A stretch of 31,714 nucleotides of DNA, taken from positions 1-31,714 of the forward strand of contig CALJUL010000054.1 in NCBI GenBank assembly GCA_937975725.1, given 5' to 3'. The notes beneath the pieces are model-generated. The model did not search any database. It worked only from the letters and a program-made list of their open reading frames with translations, and was not told where the DNA came from. Shown in pieces: positions 1 through 8,326 of the stretch (position 1 is the stretch's first letter; every line of letters starts with the position of its first letter). Made by a program: the position numbers and the translations under genes. Source of the stretch: an uncultured Pseudoxanthomonas sp. Lineage in GTDB: Bacteria; Pseudomonadota; Gammaproteobacteria; Xanthomonadales; Xanthomonadaceae.

Positions 1-173
1 AGCGGGCCTTCGAAGGCGTCGAGGATGACCTCCAGCGCGTCCGGCGGGATGTACAGGTCCTGCGGGATCTGCAGCACCGGCTGGCCGTGCACGACCGCCA
101 GCGGCATCTCCTGCTGCTGCGGGTGCGGGCTCTGGGGTTGTGGATTCGCGTCGGACGCGAGTTCTGGGCTCAT
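1..173 (-). CDS. scpA: Segregation and condensation protein A, 5' part (runs off left edge)
   Basis: The first 57 codons of ScpA, the kleisin subunit that bridges the SMC heads in the bacterial condensin complex (SMC-ScpA-ScpB) and helps compact and segregate the chromosome. After a Gln/Pro-rich start (residues 1-22) comes MPLAVVHGQPVLQIPQ and then the family hallmark of the N-terminal domain, with DAFEGPL at the window edge. The usual continuation, DLLLYLIRRQ, would lie outside. The ATG is at 171-173 on the minus strand. The extended Gln/Pro-rich N-terminus fits Xanthomonadaceae ScpA as I recall it. The partner gene smc lies at the other end of the window, facing the opposite way. Identification rests on the short N-terminal motif, so it is strong but partial. 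Confidence 0.85.
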   Translation of the reverse strand, partial: MSPELASDANPQPQSPHPQQQEMPLAVVHGQPVLQIPQDLYIPPDALEVILDAFEGP

Positions 174-963
174 CAAGAAACAGCCATCGTGCTTTCGCCG
201 CCCCGGCCCGTGTGGTCGGGCGCGGCACCGGCGGCAATGCGCCAACCAACATCATGCGTCGCAGGGCGAACGCTTCCCTTACAGCAACCAGCAATGCACA
301 CCGCGGGAGCGCGGAGGCGGACAGCGAGAGGTCGTCGGCGCGGGCGGGTGGGGGCAGCGAATCGAACGTCCCGGTGGTCCCCGCGGCGGGGCGGGCAGGA
401 AGGGCGGCGTGGCCGGGTCTTCCCCTGGACGGGCCGCTGCTTCCGGCCGTGCAATGGTGGACAGGGTAAGCCCTGGCCCCGGCGCTGTCCAGCCTTGGGG
501 CGGCGAGGGGTTCAGGCGGAGACATGGGCGGGTAGGGGTAGAGCGGGGACGACGGAGCGTGGGTTTCCTGTCCTGGTCATCCGGCTCGGTGGCGGGAAGG
601 GGGGAAGTTGCAGGCTGCGGGTGGGAGCCCGGCGTGGAGGAGTCCGCTGGCGGCCGGTGGGTTTCGCATCGTCCCTGTGCCTTTCCGGAAGGTTTGCCGG
701 GTTGCCTCTCCGTGAGGCCGACGTGTGCCTCTCGCTTGTCTGTCCGTTGATGGCATCGGTTTTCCGGCGCGTGCGTTGTCGGGGTTGAAGCCCCTCCTGC
801 AGGTGGCTTTTGCTTCTGCTTCCAGTGCCGCGGGCGGTCCGGTTTGCGTGGCGGCCGTCGAAATATGCATCGCCCGTCCCTATTGCGGTTCGTCCGCGGG
901 AACAAGCCCATCGGGCATGGGGAAGACATCAACCGTCCACGTCCGCCGCAGGGGAGCGCATCG
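174..963. other. Long intergenic stretch with no supported gene
   Basis: About 790 bases between the scpA start and the small membrane-protein gene. The plus strand is unusually G-rich from roughly 300 to 640. Open frames exist on both strands, but their translations are Arg/Pro/Gly-rich, lack recognisable domains and have no convincing ribosome-binding site, as expected of frames left open by high GC. A single REP-like element lies at 777-803. The scpA promoter should be near 174-280, but I cannot point to clear hexamers. The rest holds nothing I can name; a decayed gene is possible. Confidence 0.6.
777..803 (-). repeat. Solitary REP-like palindrome
   Basis: Reads TCGGGGTTGAAGCCCCTCC, a one-base variant of the GGGGCTGAAGCCCC elements at 16627-16651 and 26877-26899. 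Unlike the other ten elements in the window it has no inverted partner within 150 bases. It can form a short GGGG(C/T)T/AGCCCC hairpin. Confidence 0.75.
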
Positions 964-1308
964 ATGACGGCACGAAGATTCGGATACCTGCTGCTCCAGG
1001 CGGGCATGGTCGCCTACAGCGTGTGGTGCCTGCTGGTGGTGGCCGCCGCGCCCGTGCACGAATACGACTGGATGCTGGACGACCCCGTCGCCCTCGCCGA
1101 AGGCCTGACCTTCTGCATCCTGCCGCAGGACGATCGGCTCAAGGTCCACCTGTTCCCTGCGATGTTCCTGGCCCCGTTGTGGGCCTCGGCGTTCGTGCAC
1201 TTCCTGGGCGGACGGCGCGAGCGCTGGCTGTGGGTGGCGCTGGCGCTCACCGTCTTCTGGCTGGTCCGCTCGTCCCTGCCCTGGATGGGGTGCGCGAACC
1301 CGGCGTGA
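964..1308 (+). CDS. Small integral membrane protein, function unknown
   Basis: A 114-residue protein with three likely membrane segments at about residues 8-29, 62-80 and 88-104. A polar loop of about 30 residues follows segment 1 and contains CILPQDDRLK. The C-terminus carries a short WMGC segment. The start at 964 is supported by GGGGAG at 951-956, seven bases upstream. Codons are strongly biased to G/C at the third position, like its neighbours, which argues for a real gene despite its size. I do not recognise the family. It is not the septation protein YciB/IspZ, which often precedes yciI in related genomes and is much longer. It ends 127 bases before yciI, so co-transcription is possible but not shown. 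Confidence 0.7.
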   Translation: MTARRFGYLLLQAGMVAYSVWCLLVVAAAPVHEYDWMLDDPVALAEGLTFCILPQDDRLKVHLFPAMFLAPLWASAFVHFLGGRRERWLWVALALTVFWLVRSSLPWMGCANPA

Positions 1309-1400
1309 CGGCGCCATTGCCGCGCGCCGTGATGGCCTCTTCCGTGGAATATCCGCCCGGGCAGGGCCGGCATCGAGGCCAGGGCCGCGGCGGCGCGGAC

Positions 1401-1406
1401 TACAAT
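1401..1406 (+). promoter_or_regulatory. Candidate -10 hexamer for yciI-bolA
   Basis: TACAAT lies 30 bases before the yciI start in otherwise very GC-rich DNA. No good -35 hexamer is visible 16-18 bases upstream, so this is tentative. Confidence 0.35.
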
Positions 1407-1435
1407 CCCCGCTTCCTCCCTGAGCGAGTCCTGCG

Positions 1436-1735
1436 ATGTGGTACGCCATTGAAGGCCATGACGGTCCCGACGTCCTCCAGCAGCGGCTGGCCGCGCGTTC
1501 CGCGCACCTGGCCCGGCTGACGGCGCTGCGCGACGAGGGCCGTCTGCTGCTGGCGGGGCCGTGCCCGGCCATCGACGCCGAGGACCCGGGGCCGGCCGGT
1601 TTCAGCGGCAGCATCGTGATCGCGGAGTTCGACTCGCTGGAAGAGGCCCGCGCCTGGGCCGACGCCGACCCCTACGTCGCCGCCGGGGTGTACCAGCGGG
1701 TCGACGTGCGGCCGTTCCGCCGGGTGCTGCCGTGA
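1436..1735 (+). CDS. yciI: YciI family protein
   Basis: A 99-residue protein of the YciI/YCII family (small cytoplasmic proteins with a ferredoxin-like fold; molecular role largely unsettled). It opens MWYAIEGHDGPD and keeps the family's RSAHL motif with His24, and the acidic ADADPYVAAGVY segment at about residues 75-86 that supplies the conserved Asp. The length matches Escherichia coli YciI (98 residues). GAGCGAG lies upstream of the ATG. The stop overlaps the GTG start of bolA (GTGA at 1732-1735), so the two are probably translationally coupled. A yciI-bolA pairing is common in this family of bacteria as I recall it. Confidence 0.88.
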   Translation: MWYAIEGHDGPDVLQQRLAARSAHLARLTALRDEGRLLLAGPCPAIDAEDPGPAGFSGSIVIAEFDSLEEARAWADADPYVAAGVYQRVDVRPFRRVLP

Positions 1736-2001
1736 ACCGGGTGGAACGCATCCGTGCCGCCTTGCAGGCGGGCCTGCAACCGCAGGCGCTGGAAGTGGTG
1801 GACGACAGCCACAGGCACGCCGGCCACGAGGGCGCGCGCGACGGCCGCGGCCACTTCACCGTGCGCATCGTCAGCGCGGCCTTCGTCGGCAAGCCGCCGC
1901 TGGCCCGCCACCGCGCCGTGTACGCCGCGCTCGGCGACATGATGCAGACCGACATCCACGCACTGGCGATCGAGGCCAGGACCCCGGCCGAAGTGGGCTG
2001 A
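1732..2001 (+). CDS. bolA: BolA family protein
   Basis: An 89-residue BolA-like protein starting with GTG inside the yciI stop. BolA proteins adopt a class II KH-like fold and partner monothiol glutaredoxins (Grx4/GrxD) in Fe-S cluster handling and iron sensing; some influence cell shape under stress. The family pattern is visible: an N-terminal helix MNRVERIRAAL, the ligand region DSHRHAGHEGA at about residues 25-35 with candidate His ligands, HFTVRIVSAAF (strand), and the C-terminal helix RHRAVYAALGDMM followed by IHALAIEARTP. Overlap with yciI implies a two-gene operon. The GH3 gene follows after 83 bases but has its own operator, so it is probably a separate unit. Confidence 0.9.
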   Translation: MNRVERIRAALQAGLQPQALEVVDDSHRHAGHEGARDGRGHFTVRIVSAAFVGKPPLARHRAVYAALGDMMQTDIHALAIEARTPAEVG

Positions 2002-2037
2002 GCGCCGCGGTTCGGCAGTGCGTCGTGCATGGCCGGA

Positions 2038-2051
2038 TGAAAACGTTTACA
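2038..2051 (+). promoter_or_regulatory. LacI-type operator upstream of the GH3 gene
   Basis: TGAAAACGTTTACA, a dyad with the central CG typical of LacI-family operators. It ends 33 bases before the GH3 ATG at 2085. It matches five other sites in the window (8143, 8313, 9433, 12577, 25532). Confidence 0.75.
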
Positions 2052-2084
2052 TTCGCCGCCCTCGCAACGCCGGGAGGGCGCCCC

Positions 2085-4364
2085 ATGAACGTGAACACCC
2101 CATCCTCGCCCCGCGCCATGCTGGCCGGCCTGGCGGTCACCCTGTTGGCCGCGCCGGCCCTCGCCTCCGGGCCGGCCGGGCAGGGCGCGTATTCCTCGGC
2201 CGGTGACCGTGCCGCCGAGAAAGCCTTCGTCGATGCGCTGATGGCGAAGATGACGCTGGAAGAGAAGCTGGGCCAACTCAACCAGCCGCGCGGGCTGGGC
2301 AGCGACACCGGCCCGGCGGCGATGGCGGCCAGCGAGTCGCAGATCGCCAGCGGCGCGATCGGCTCCATCCTCGGTTCGCACGGCGCGGCCCTGACCTGCC
2401 GCCTGCAACGCATGGCGGTGGAGAAGTCGCGGCTCGGCATCCCCATGCTGTTCGCCTCGGACGTGATCCACGGCCACCGCACGGTGTTCCCGGTGCCGCT
2501 GGGCGAAGCGGCCAGCTTCGATACCGAGGAAGTCCGCAACGCCGCACGCGTGGCCGCGGTGGAAGCGACCGCGCACGGCATCCACTGGACCTACGCGCCG
2601 ATGGTGGACATTGCCCGCGATCCGCGTTGGGGCCGCATCGTGGAAGGCGCCGGCGAAGACCCGTATCTGGGCGCGGCGATGGCGGTCGCGCGCGTGCACG
2701 GCTTCCAGGGCGACGACCTGGCCGCGCCGGACACGCTGCTGGCCACCGCCAAGCACTTCGTCGGCTACGGCGCGGCCGAGGGCGGGCGCGACTACGACAT
2801 CGCCGACCTGTCCGAGCGCACCCTGCGCGAAGTCCACCTGCCGCCGTTCAAGGCCGCGGTGGACGCCGGCGCCGAATCGGTGATGGCCGCGTTCAACGAG
2901 GTCGACGGCGTGCCGATGCACGCCAACCGCCAGTTGATCGAAGGCGTGCTGCGCGGCGAGTGGGGCTGGGATGGCCTGCTGGTCAGCGACTACACCGGGG
3001 TGATGGAACTGATCCCGCACGGCGTGGCCGCCGACCGCGAGGCGGCGGGCCGGCTGGGCCTGCGCGCCGGCGTGGACGTGGACATGGTCAGCGAGATCTA
3101 CCTGAAGGACCTGCCCGCGGCGGTGAAGGCCGGGCGCGTGCCGATGGAGCAGGTGGACGCCTCGGTGCGGCGCGTGCTCAACGCCAAGTTCCGCCTGGGC
3201 CTGTTCCAGGACCCCTACCGCTATTGCAAGGATCCGGAACGCCAGGCCGCCAACACCCTGACCGCCGACCAGCGCGCCGCCGCGCGGCGGATGGCGCAGA
3301 AATCGTTCGTGCTGCTGGAGAACCAGGGCGGCGTGCTGCCGCTGTCCAGGAAGCTGCGCACGCTGGCGGTGATCGGCCCGCTGGCCGACCACCGCCGCGC
3401 CATGCTGGGCAACTGGGCCGTGGCCGGGCGCGAGGAAGACACGGTGACGCCGGTCGAAGGCCTGAAGGCCGCACTGGGCGACGGCACCCGCCTGATCGTC
3501 GCCAAGGGCGCCGACATCAACAGCGCCGACACGTCCGGCTTCGCCGAGGCGGTGCGCGCGGCCGAGCAGGCCGACGCGGTGGTGATGTTCCTGGGCGAAC
3601 ACCCGGACATGAGCGCCGAGGCCAACAACCGCACCTCGCTGGACCTGCCCGGCGTGCAGCAGCAACTGGCGCTGGCGGTGGCCGCGACCGGCAAGCCGGT
3701 CGCATTGGTGCTGCTCAACGGCCGCCCGCTGTCGATCGGCGCGCTGCAGGGCAAGGTGCCGGCGATCCTGGAAGCCTGGTTCCCCGGCGTGGAAGGCGGC
3801 CACGCCATCGCCGACGTGCTGTTCGGTGACGTCGCTCCGTCCGGCAAGCTGCCGGTGACCTTCCCGCGCACCGTCGGCCAGGTGCCGGTCTACTACGCGC
3901 ACAAGAACACCGGCCGGCCGCCGCGCGAGAGCGAGAAGTATTCGTCCAAGTACCTCGACGTGCACTGGACGCCGCAATACCCGTTCGGCCACGGCCTGAG
4001 CTACACCACCTTCCGCTACGACGGCCTGAAGCTGAAGCAGGCGCGCATCCGCGCCGACGGCACCCAGGAAGTCAGCGTGCGCGTCACCAACACCGGCAAG
4101 CGCGCCGGCACGGAAGTGGTGCAGTTGTACCTGCGCGACGACGTGGCCAGAGTGACCCGGCCGGTACGCGAACTGCGCGGGTTCCAGCGGGTGGAACTGC
4201 AACCGGGCCAGTCGCGGACCGTGACCTTCGTGCTGGGCCGCGACGACCTGGCATTCTACGACCTGGACATGAAGCGCACCGTGGAGCCGGGCACCTTCAC
4301 CGTCTTCGTCGGCGGCAGTTCGACGGCCGACCTGCAGGCGCGCTTCGAGGTGGCGGCGCCGTGA
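2085..4364 (+). CDS. bglX: Periplasmic beta-glucosidase, glycoside hydrolase family 3
   Basis: A 759-residue exported GH3 enzyme, expected to release terminal beta-linked glucose (or a related sugar) from oligosaccharides by a retaining mechanism. A signal peptide covers about residues 1-27, ending ALA-SG. The GH3 N-terminal barrel shows KMTLEEKLGQLNQ, DPRWGRIVEG followed by AGEDPYLG, AKHFVGYG, and LLVSDYTGVM with the nucleophile Asp at residue 302. The second domain begins near SFVLLENQGGVLPL, and a C-terminal fibronectin III-like domain follows near SVRVTNTGKRAGTEVVQLY. The start at 2085 is chosen because GGGAGG (2072-2077) precedes it and the signal peptide begins there; upstream in-frame ATGs would place the operator inside the gene. 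It overlaps the GH2 gene by four bases (GTGA). BglX is the nearest well-known homologue; exact linkage preference is not readable. Confidence 0.88.
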   Translation: MNVNTPSSPRAMLAGLAVTLLAAPALASGPAGQGAYSSAGDRAAEKAFVDALMAKMTLEEKLGQLNQPRGLGSDTGPAAMAASESQIASGAIGSILGSHGAALTCRLQRMAVEKSRLGIPMLFASDVIHGHRTVFPVPLGEAASFDTEEVRNAARVAAVEATAHGIHWTYAPMVDIARDPRWGRIVEGAGEDPYLGAAMAVARVHGFQGDDLAAPDTLLATAKHFVGYGAAEGGRDYDIADLSERTLREVHLPPFKAAVDAGAESVMAAFNEVDGVPMHANRQLIEGVLRGEWGWDGLLVSDYTGVMELIPHGVAADREAAGRLGLRAGVDVDMVSEIYLKDLPAAVKAGRVPMEQVDASVRRVLNAKFRLGLFQDPYRYCKDPERQAANTLTADQRAAARRMAQKSFVLLENQGGVLPLSRKLRTLAVIGPLADHRRAMLGNWAVAGREEDTVTPVEGLKAALGDGTRLIVAKGADINSADTSGFAEAVRAAEQADAVVMFLGEHPDMSAEANNRTSLDLPGVQQQLALAVAATGKPVALVLLNGRPLSIGALQGKVPAILEAWFPGVEGGHAIADVLFGDVAPSGKLPVTFPRTVGQVPVYYAHKNTGRPPRESEKYSSKYLDVHWTPQYPFGHGLSYTTFRYDGLKLKQARIRADGTQEVSVRVTNTGKRAGTEVVQLYLRDDVARVTRPVRELRGFQRVELQPGQSRTVTFVLGRDDLAFYDLDMKRTVEPGTFTVFVGGSSTADLQARFEVAAP

Positions 4365-6961
4365 GCGCCGGCCGCCGCGCCATGGGCGTGGCCGGGTGGT
4401 TGCTTGCCCTGTGCGGGCTGGTGCTGGCGCCGGCCATCGCGGCGGCGCAGGAAGGGAACGGGCGCACGCGCAGTTCCCTGAACCAGGATTGGCGCTATGC
4501 CGACGGCCCGCAGCCGGGCGCGCAGGCCGTCGATTTCGACGACGGCGGCTGGACCCCGGTGGCCCTGCCGCACACATGGAATGCCGGTGACGCCTTCGAC
4601 AAGCGCACGCCCTACCGCCGCGGCGAGGGCTGGTACCGGCGCACGCTGGAAGTGCAGCCGGCGCTGCGCGGCAAGCGCCTGTTCGCGTATTTCGAGGGCG
4701 CCAACCAGGTGGCCGAGGTGTTCGTCAACGGCGTATCCGTCGGCACCCACGTCGGCGGCTACACCGCGTTCGCCTTCGACATCACCCCGCATGTGCGCTT
4801 CGACGCGCCCAACGTGCTGGCGGTGCGGGTGGACAATAGCCACGACCAGGACATCCCGCCGCTCAACGCCGACTTCACCTTCTACGGCGGCATCTACCGC
4901 GACGTGTGGCTGGTCGCCACCGATCCGGTGCACATCGACGTGCTGGACCATGCCTCGCCGGGCGTGTTCGTCGACACGCAGCGCATCGACGCGGGCAGTG
5001 CGGTGGTGCGCGTGCGCGGCGCGGTGGTCAACGATTCGGACGCGCCGCACCGGGTGCGCGTGATCCATCGCGTGCTGGACGCGCAGGGCAGGGAAGTGGC
5101 GCGCATGCGCTCGCGGGTGGAGGTGGCGGCGCGCGGCCGCGCGCCGTTCGCGGTGGAGAGCAGGCCCATCCGCGATCCGTTGCTGTGGTCGCCGGACCGG
5201 CCCCACCTGTACCGCGTGGAGACCGAGGTCGCGGATGCCGGCCGCACGCTGGATCGCGTGGACGTGCGCTTCGGCATGCGCTGGTTCCGCTTCGACGCGC
5301 AGCAGGGTTTCTTCCTCAACGGCCAGCCGTACCGGCTGCACGGCAGCAACCGCCACCAGGACATCGTCGGGCATGGCAACGCGATGAGCGATGCGCAGCA
5401 CCGGCGCGACGTGGCACTGGTCAAGGATACCGGCTTCAACTTCCTGCGCCTGGCGCACTACCCGCAGGACCCCGCGGTGCTGGACGCGGCCGACGAACTG
5501 GGCCTGGCGGTGTGGGAGGAGATCCCGGTGGTCAACCTGGTCACCACGTCCGACGCCTTCGCCGGCAACGCCGAGCGCATGCTGGTGGAGATGATCCGCC
5601 AGCACTACCACCACCCCTCCATCGTCATGTGGGGCTACATGAACGAGGTCATGCAGTTCCGCCCGAAGCCGGAGCCGCCGGACTACGACGCCGGATTGCT
5701 GGCGCTGGCGCGGCGGCTGGAAGCGCGCGCCCGGCAGGAGGATCCGTTCCGCGCCACCGCCACCGCGATCTCGCTGACCGAGGTGGACAACGGCAGCGGT
5801 TTCCAGGACATCCCGCAGGTGCTGGGATTCAACCTGTATTTCGGCTGGTACTACCACGACCTGCAGACGTGGGGCCCGTGGCTGGACGATTTCCACGCGC
5901 GCCATCCGGATCGCCCGCTGTTCGTCAGCGAATACGGCGCCGACAGCGACGAGCGCGTGCGGGCGCGCGAGCCGCGCGCCTTCGACTTCAGCGCCGAGTA
6001 CCAGCAGCGCTTCCACGAAGCCAGCTTCGCGCAGATGGCGGCGCGACCGTACTTGGCGGGCACGGCGGTGTGGAACCAGTTCGACTTCGGCTCCAACGGG
6101 CGCCAGGACAGCAAGTTCGGCCTCAACCAGAAGGGCCTGCACTTCTACGACCGCACGGAGAAGGACGTCCTGTACTACTACCGCGCCAGGCTGCGCAGCG
6201 ACCCCGTGCTGCGCATCGCCGCGCACGAATGGACGCGCCGTGCCGGCAGCCGCGCGCAGGACGCGGTGCAGACGGTCGTCGTCTACAGCAACCTACCCGA
6301 GGTGGAACTGCTGCACGACGGCGTGTCGCTGGGGCGGGTGAAGCCGGAGAACGCCACCGCGCGCTTCGAGGTGACGTTCGTCCACGGCAACAACTGGCTG
6401 CTGGCGCGCGGCGCGCGCGATGACGCAGTGGTGGAGGACGGCGTGGTGGTGGCCTACGAAGACCGCCGGCCGTTGTTCACCGGCGAAGGCCACGCAGTGC
6501 GCGGGATCGCGGTGAACGCCGGCGGCCACTACGCCGTGGTCGCGGACGACGGCACGGTGTGGGAAGCCGGCCGCGCCTACGAACCGGGCGGCTGGGGCCA
6601 CGTCGGCGGCCACGCGGTGCTGAGCCACCACCGCATCTACGACACGAGCGACGACCCGCTGTGGCAGGACACCCTGGCCGGGGCCAGCGCGTACCGCTTC
6701 GACGTGCCCGACGGAGACTACGAACTGCGGCTGGGCTTCGTGGAAGTGGAGCACGACGCGCCCGGCGCGCGGGTGTTCGACGTGCAGGTCAATGGCAGGA
6801 CGCTGGTGCGCGACCTGGACCTGGCGGCAGCGCGCGGCCGCTACGCGCCGGTCGAATACGCCACCCGCGTGCGCGCGAGCCAGGGTAGCGGCGTGGTGGT
6901 CGCCCTGCCGGCGAAGATCGGCGAAAGCACGCTCAGTACGCTCCGGTTGAGCAGGCGGTAA
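4361..6961 (+). CDS. Exported glycoside hydrolase family 2 enzyme with C-terminal malectin-like domain
   Basis: An 866-residue secreted GH2 protein (beta-galactosidase/beta-glucuronidase/beta-mannosidase superfamily). A signal peptide ends about APAIAAAQ. The order is: jelly-roll sugar-binding domain (GWYRRTLEV, FEGANQVAEVFVNGV), immunoglobulin-like domain, TIM barrel with the acid/base Glu429 in MWGYMNEVMQF and the nucleophile Glu524 in LFVSEYGAD, then about 150 C-terminal residues resembling a malectin/galactose-binding module (DGDYELRLGFVEVEHDAPG, RVFDVQVNGRTL). The GTG start at 4361 lies in the GH3 stop, implying coupling; ATG 4382 is an alternative that keeps a signal peptide. Both catalytic Glu are present, so it should be active. 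The sugar removed cannot be fixed from sequence: galactosidase is the usual label, but the locus suggests a beta-glucan context. Confidence 0.85.
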   Translation: MSAGRRAMGVAGWLLALCGLVLAPAIAAAQEGNGRTRSSLNQDWRYADGPQPGAQAVDFDDGGWTPVALPHTWNAGDAFDKRTPYRRGEGWYRRTLEVQPALRGKRLFAYFEGANQVAEVFVNGVSVGTHVGGYTAFAFDITPHVRFDAPNVLAVRVDNSHDQDIPPLNADFTFYGGIYRDVWLVATDPVHIDVLDHASPGVFVDTQRIDAGSAVVRVRGAVVNDSDAPHRVRVIHRVLDAQGREVARMRSRVEVAARGRAPFAVESRPIRDPLLWSPDRPHLYRVETEVADAGRTLDRVDVRFGMRWFRFDAQQGFFLNGQPYRLHGSNRHQDIVGHGNAMSDAQHRRDVALVKDTGFNFLRLAHYPQDPAVLDAADELGLAVWEEIPVVNLVTTSDAFAGNAERMLVEMIRQHYHHPSIVMWGYMNEVMQFRPKPEPPDYDAGLLALARRLEARARQEDPFRATATAISLTEVDNGSGFQDIPQVLGFNLYFGWYYHDLQTWGPWLDDFHARHPDRPLFVSEYGADSDERVRAREPRAFDFSAEYQQRFHEASFAQMAARPYLAGTAVWNQFDFGSNGRQDSKFGLNQKGLHFYDRTEKDVLYYYRARLRSDPVLRIAAHEWTRRAGSRAQDAVQTVVVYSNLPEVELLHDGVSLGRVKPENATARFEVTFVHGNNWLLARGARDDAVVEDGVVVAYEDRRPLFTGEGHAVRGIAVNAGGHYAVVADDGTVWEAGRAYEPGGWGHVGGHAVLSHHRIYDTSDDPLWQDTLAGASAYRFDVPDGDYELRLGFVEVEHDAPGARVFDVQVNGRTLVRDLDLAAARGRYAPVEYATRVRASQGSGVVVALPAKIGESTLSTLRLSRR

Positions 6962-7131
6962 CACGGCGGGGTTTCGCTGGCGGGTGGATGCCTGCCGGTG
7001 GCGCGATGTTCTCCAGGTCCGTGGCCTTGCAGTGCGCCGCGGACCCGGCCGGTTTCATTTGCCGAATGGCCCGGGTTCAAGCGCGTGTCGTGCTTGGTGT
7101 TGGCCAGCGAAAGCGTGCGCGGGGCGTGACT

Positions 7132-8040
7132 TCAGTCCAGCACGCCCGCCCGCTCCAGGAAGGCTTCGATGGCCGCGTAGGCGTGCGCTTCCTCGGCCTG
7201 GTCGAAGCCGCCGTGGCGCCGGCCCGGCACGGTGACCAGTTCGTTGGCCACGCCCGCGCGGTCCAGCGCCTGCTTCAGGCGCACCGCGTGCGCATAGGGC
7301 ACCACGTTGTCCTGGTCGCCGTGGATGCTGATGACCGGCGGCAGGCCGCGACGGACGTGGCTCAGCGGGGACACGCGCCGGGCGATGCCCTCGCGGTCCG
7401 GCTGCGCGCCCAGCCAGCGCACCGCGTAGTCTTTCCTGTTCGGTCCGTCCAGTTCGTCGGCCACGTCGGTGATGCCGTACCAGTTGACCACCGCCGCCAC
7501 GCGGAGCTCATCCTGTCCGGCGCACTGCCTGTCCAGTCCGGCCGACACCGGCAGCATGGCCGTGATCAGCGCCAAATGGCCGCCGGCCGAATGGCCCGAC
7601 AGCACCACGCGCTGCGGATCGATGTTGAAGTCCTTCTGCCGCGACAGCGCGTAGCGCACCGCGCAGCGCGCGTCCTCGACCGCCGCCGGCGCCAGCGCGG
7701 TGCCGGCCAGGCGGTATTCCACGTTCACCACGGTCCAGCCCATCGCCAGATAGGGCAGGGTGTAGCGCGCGGACTGCGCCTTGTCGCCGCCCACCCAGCC
7801 GCCGCCGTGGAAATAGACCAGCGTCGGCGCAGGGCCGCCCCGGCTGGACACGTAGACGTCCATCTTCAACGCCTGTCCGCTGGCCGTGCCGTAGGTGAGG
7901 TCGGCCAGCAGGTAGTGCGACTGCATGAGCGCCACGCCGTGGCGCATCGCCTCGGATCGTTGCGCCAGCGCGGAAGAGCACGGCGCCAGCAGGCAGAGAC
8001 CGGCGAGCAGGAGAAGGGCAGAGGAATTCCAGCGTGGCAT
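7132..8040 (-). CDS. Secreted alpha/beta-hydrolase, carboxylesterase of the HGGG type
   Basis: A 302-residue exported serine esterase. A signal peptide covers residues 1 to about 26 (ending SSALA-Q). The oxyanion-hole motif HGGG is at 78-81, the nucleophile Ser151 lies in GHSAGG, the likely acid Asp244 in HGDQDNVVP, and His276 in RRHGGF, so the full triad is present. The family (BD-FAE/HSL-like) includes acetyl- and feruloyl-esterases that strip acyl groups from polysaccharides, as well as general carboxylesterases. It is convergent with the GH2 gene and divergent from lacI. A LacI-type operator at 8143-8156 lies 102 bases upstream of its ATG, which ties it to the glycan locus. A role in removing ester substituents from the imported glycan is inference. 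Confidence 0.85.
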   Translation of the reverse strand: MPRWNSSALLLLAGLCLLAPCSSALAQRSEAMRHGVALMQSHYLLADLTYGTASGQALKMDVYVSSRGGPAPTLVYFHGGGWVGGDKAQSARYTLPYLAMGWTVVNVEYRLAGTALAPAAVEDARCAVRYALSRQKDFNIDPQRVVLSGHSAGGHLALITAMLPVSAGLDRQCAGQDELRVAAVVNWYGITDVADELDGPNRKDYAVRWLGAQPDREGIARRVSPLSHVRRGLPPVISIHGDQDNVVPYAHAVRLKQALDRAGVANELVTVPGRRHGGFDQAEEAHAYAAIEAFLERAGVLD

Positions 8041-8142
8041 GCGGACTCCGGTGTGGCGGCTCGGTTTCGTGGCGGTAGGAAGGAAGGCGCAGGCCGCGTG
8101 ACCGGCAGCGATTCACGGATACCCGTGAAAGGTAGGGGAGCC

Positions 8143-8156
8143 TGAAAACGATTACA
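8143..8156 (+). promoter_or_regulatory. LacI-type operator upstream of the esterase
   Basis: TGAAAACGATTACA, same dyad as at 2038, 8313, 9433, 12577 and 25532. It lies 102 bases upstream of the minus-strand esterase start and 170 bases (centre to centre) from the lacI-proximal copy. Confidence 0.7.
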
Positions 8157-8226
8157 CGATGCGCCGCACCATGCCCGCTCCCGCGGCATGGCTCGCGGAA
8201 TCGGGCAGAATTTGTTGCGTTGCAGT

Positions 8227-8245
8227 ATCGACAGCGAATGTCGAT
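8227..8245. repeat. Seven-base inverted repeat in the esterase-lacI region
   Basis: ATCGACA and TGTCGAT are separated by GCGAA. It lies between the two LacI-type operators and differs from them in sequence. It could be a site for another regulator or chance. Confidence 0.4.
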
Positions 8246-8312
8246 TGCTCCTGTAACGGCATGAAATACAAGAGGAAAACGTGCTGCATAACGCGGGCTT
8301 TACACTGCATTC

Positions 8313-8326
8313 TGAAAACGGTTACA
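8313..8326 (+). promoter_or_regulatory. LacI-type operator upstream of lacI (autoregulation)
   Basis: TGAAAACGGTTACA, ending 43 bases before the lacI ATG at 8370. Identical to the copy at 25532 upstream of the ABC ATPase. Confidence 0.75.

Noticed and set aside
279..1007. A 242-codon minus-strand frame in the gap after scpA
   Set aside because: Pro/Arg-rich with no motif, and it overlaps the start of the supported membrane-protein gene.
1602..4577. A 991-codon open frame on the minus strand opposite bolA and the GH3 gene
   Set aside because: Its translation is Arg/His/Gly/Ala-rich with no domain, and it lies antisense to a clear GH3 enzyme with intact motifs. High GC removes stops from this frame.
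7031..7082. An imperfect GC-rich inverted repeat between the GH2 and esterase stops as a terminator
   Set aside because: The stem has a bulge and there is no T-run on either strand; not strong enough to list.
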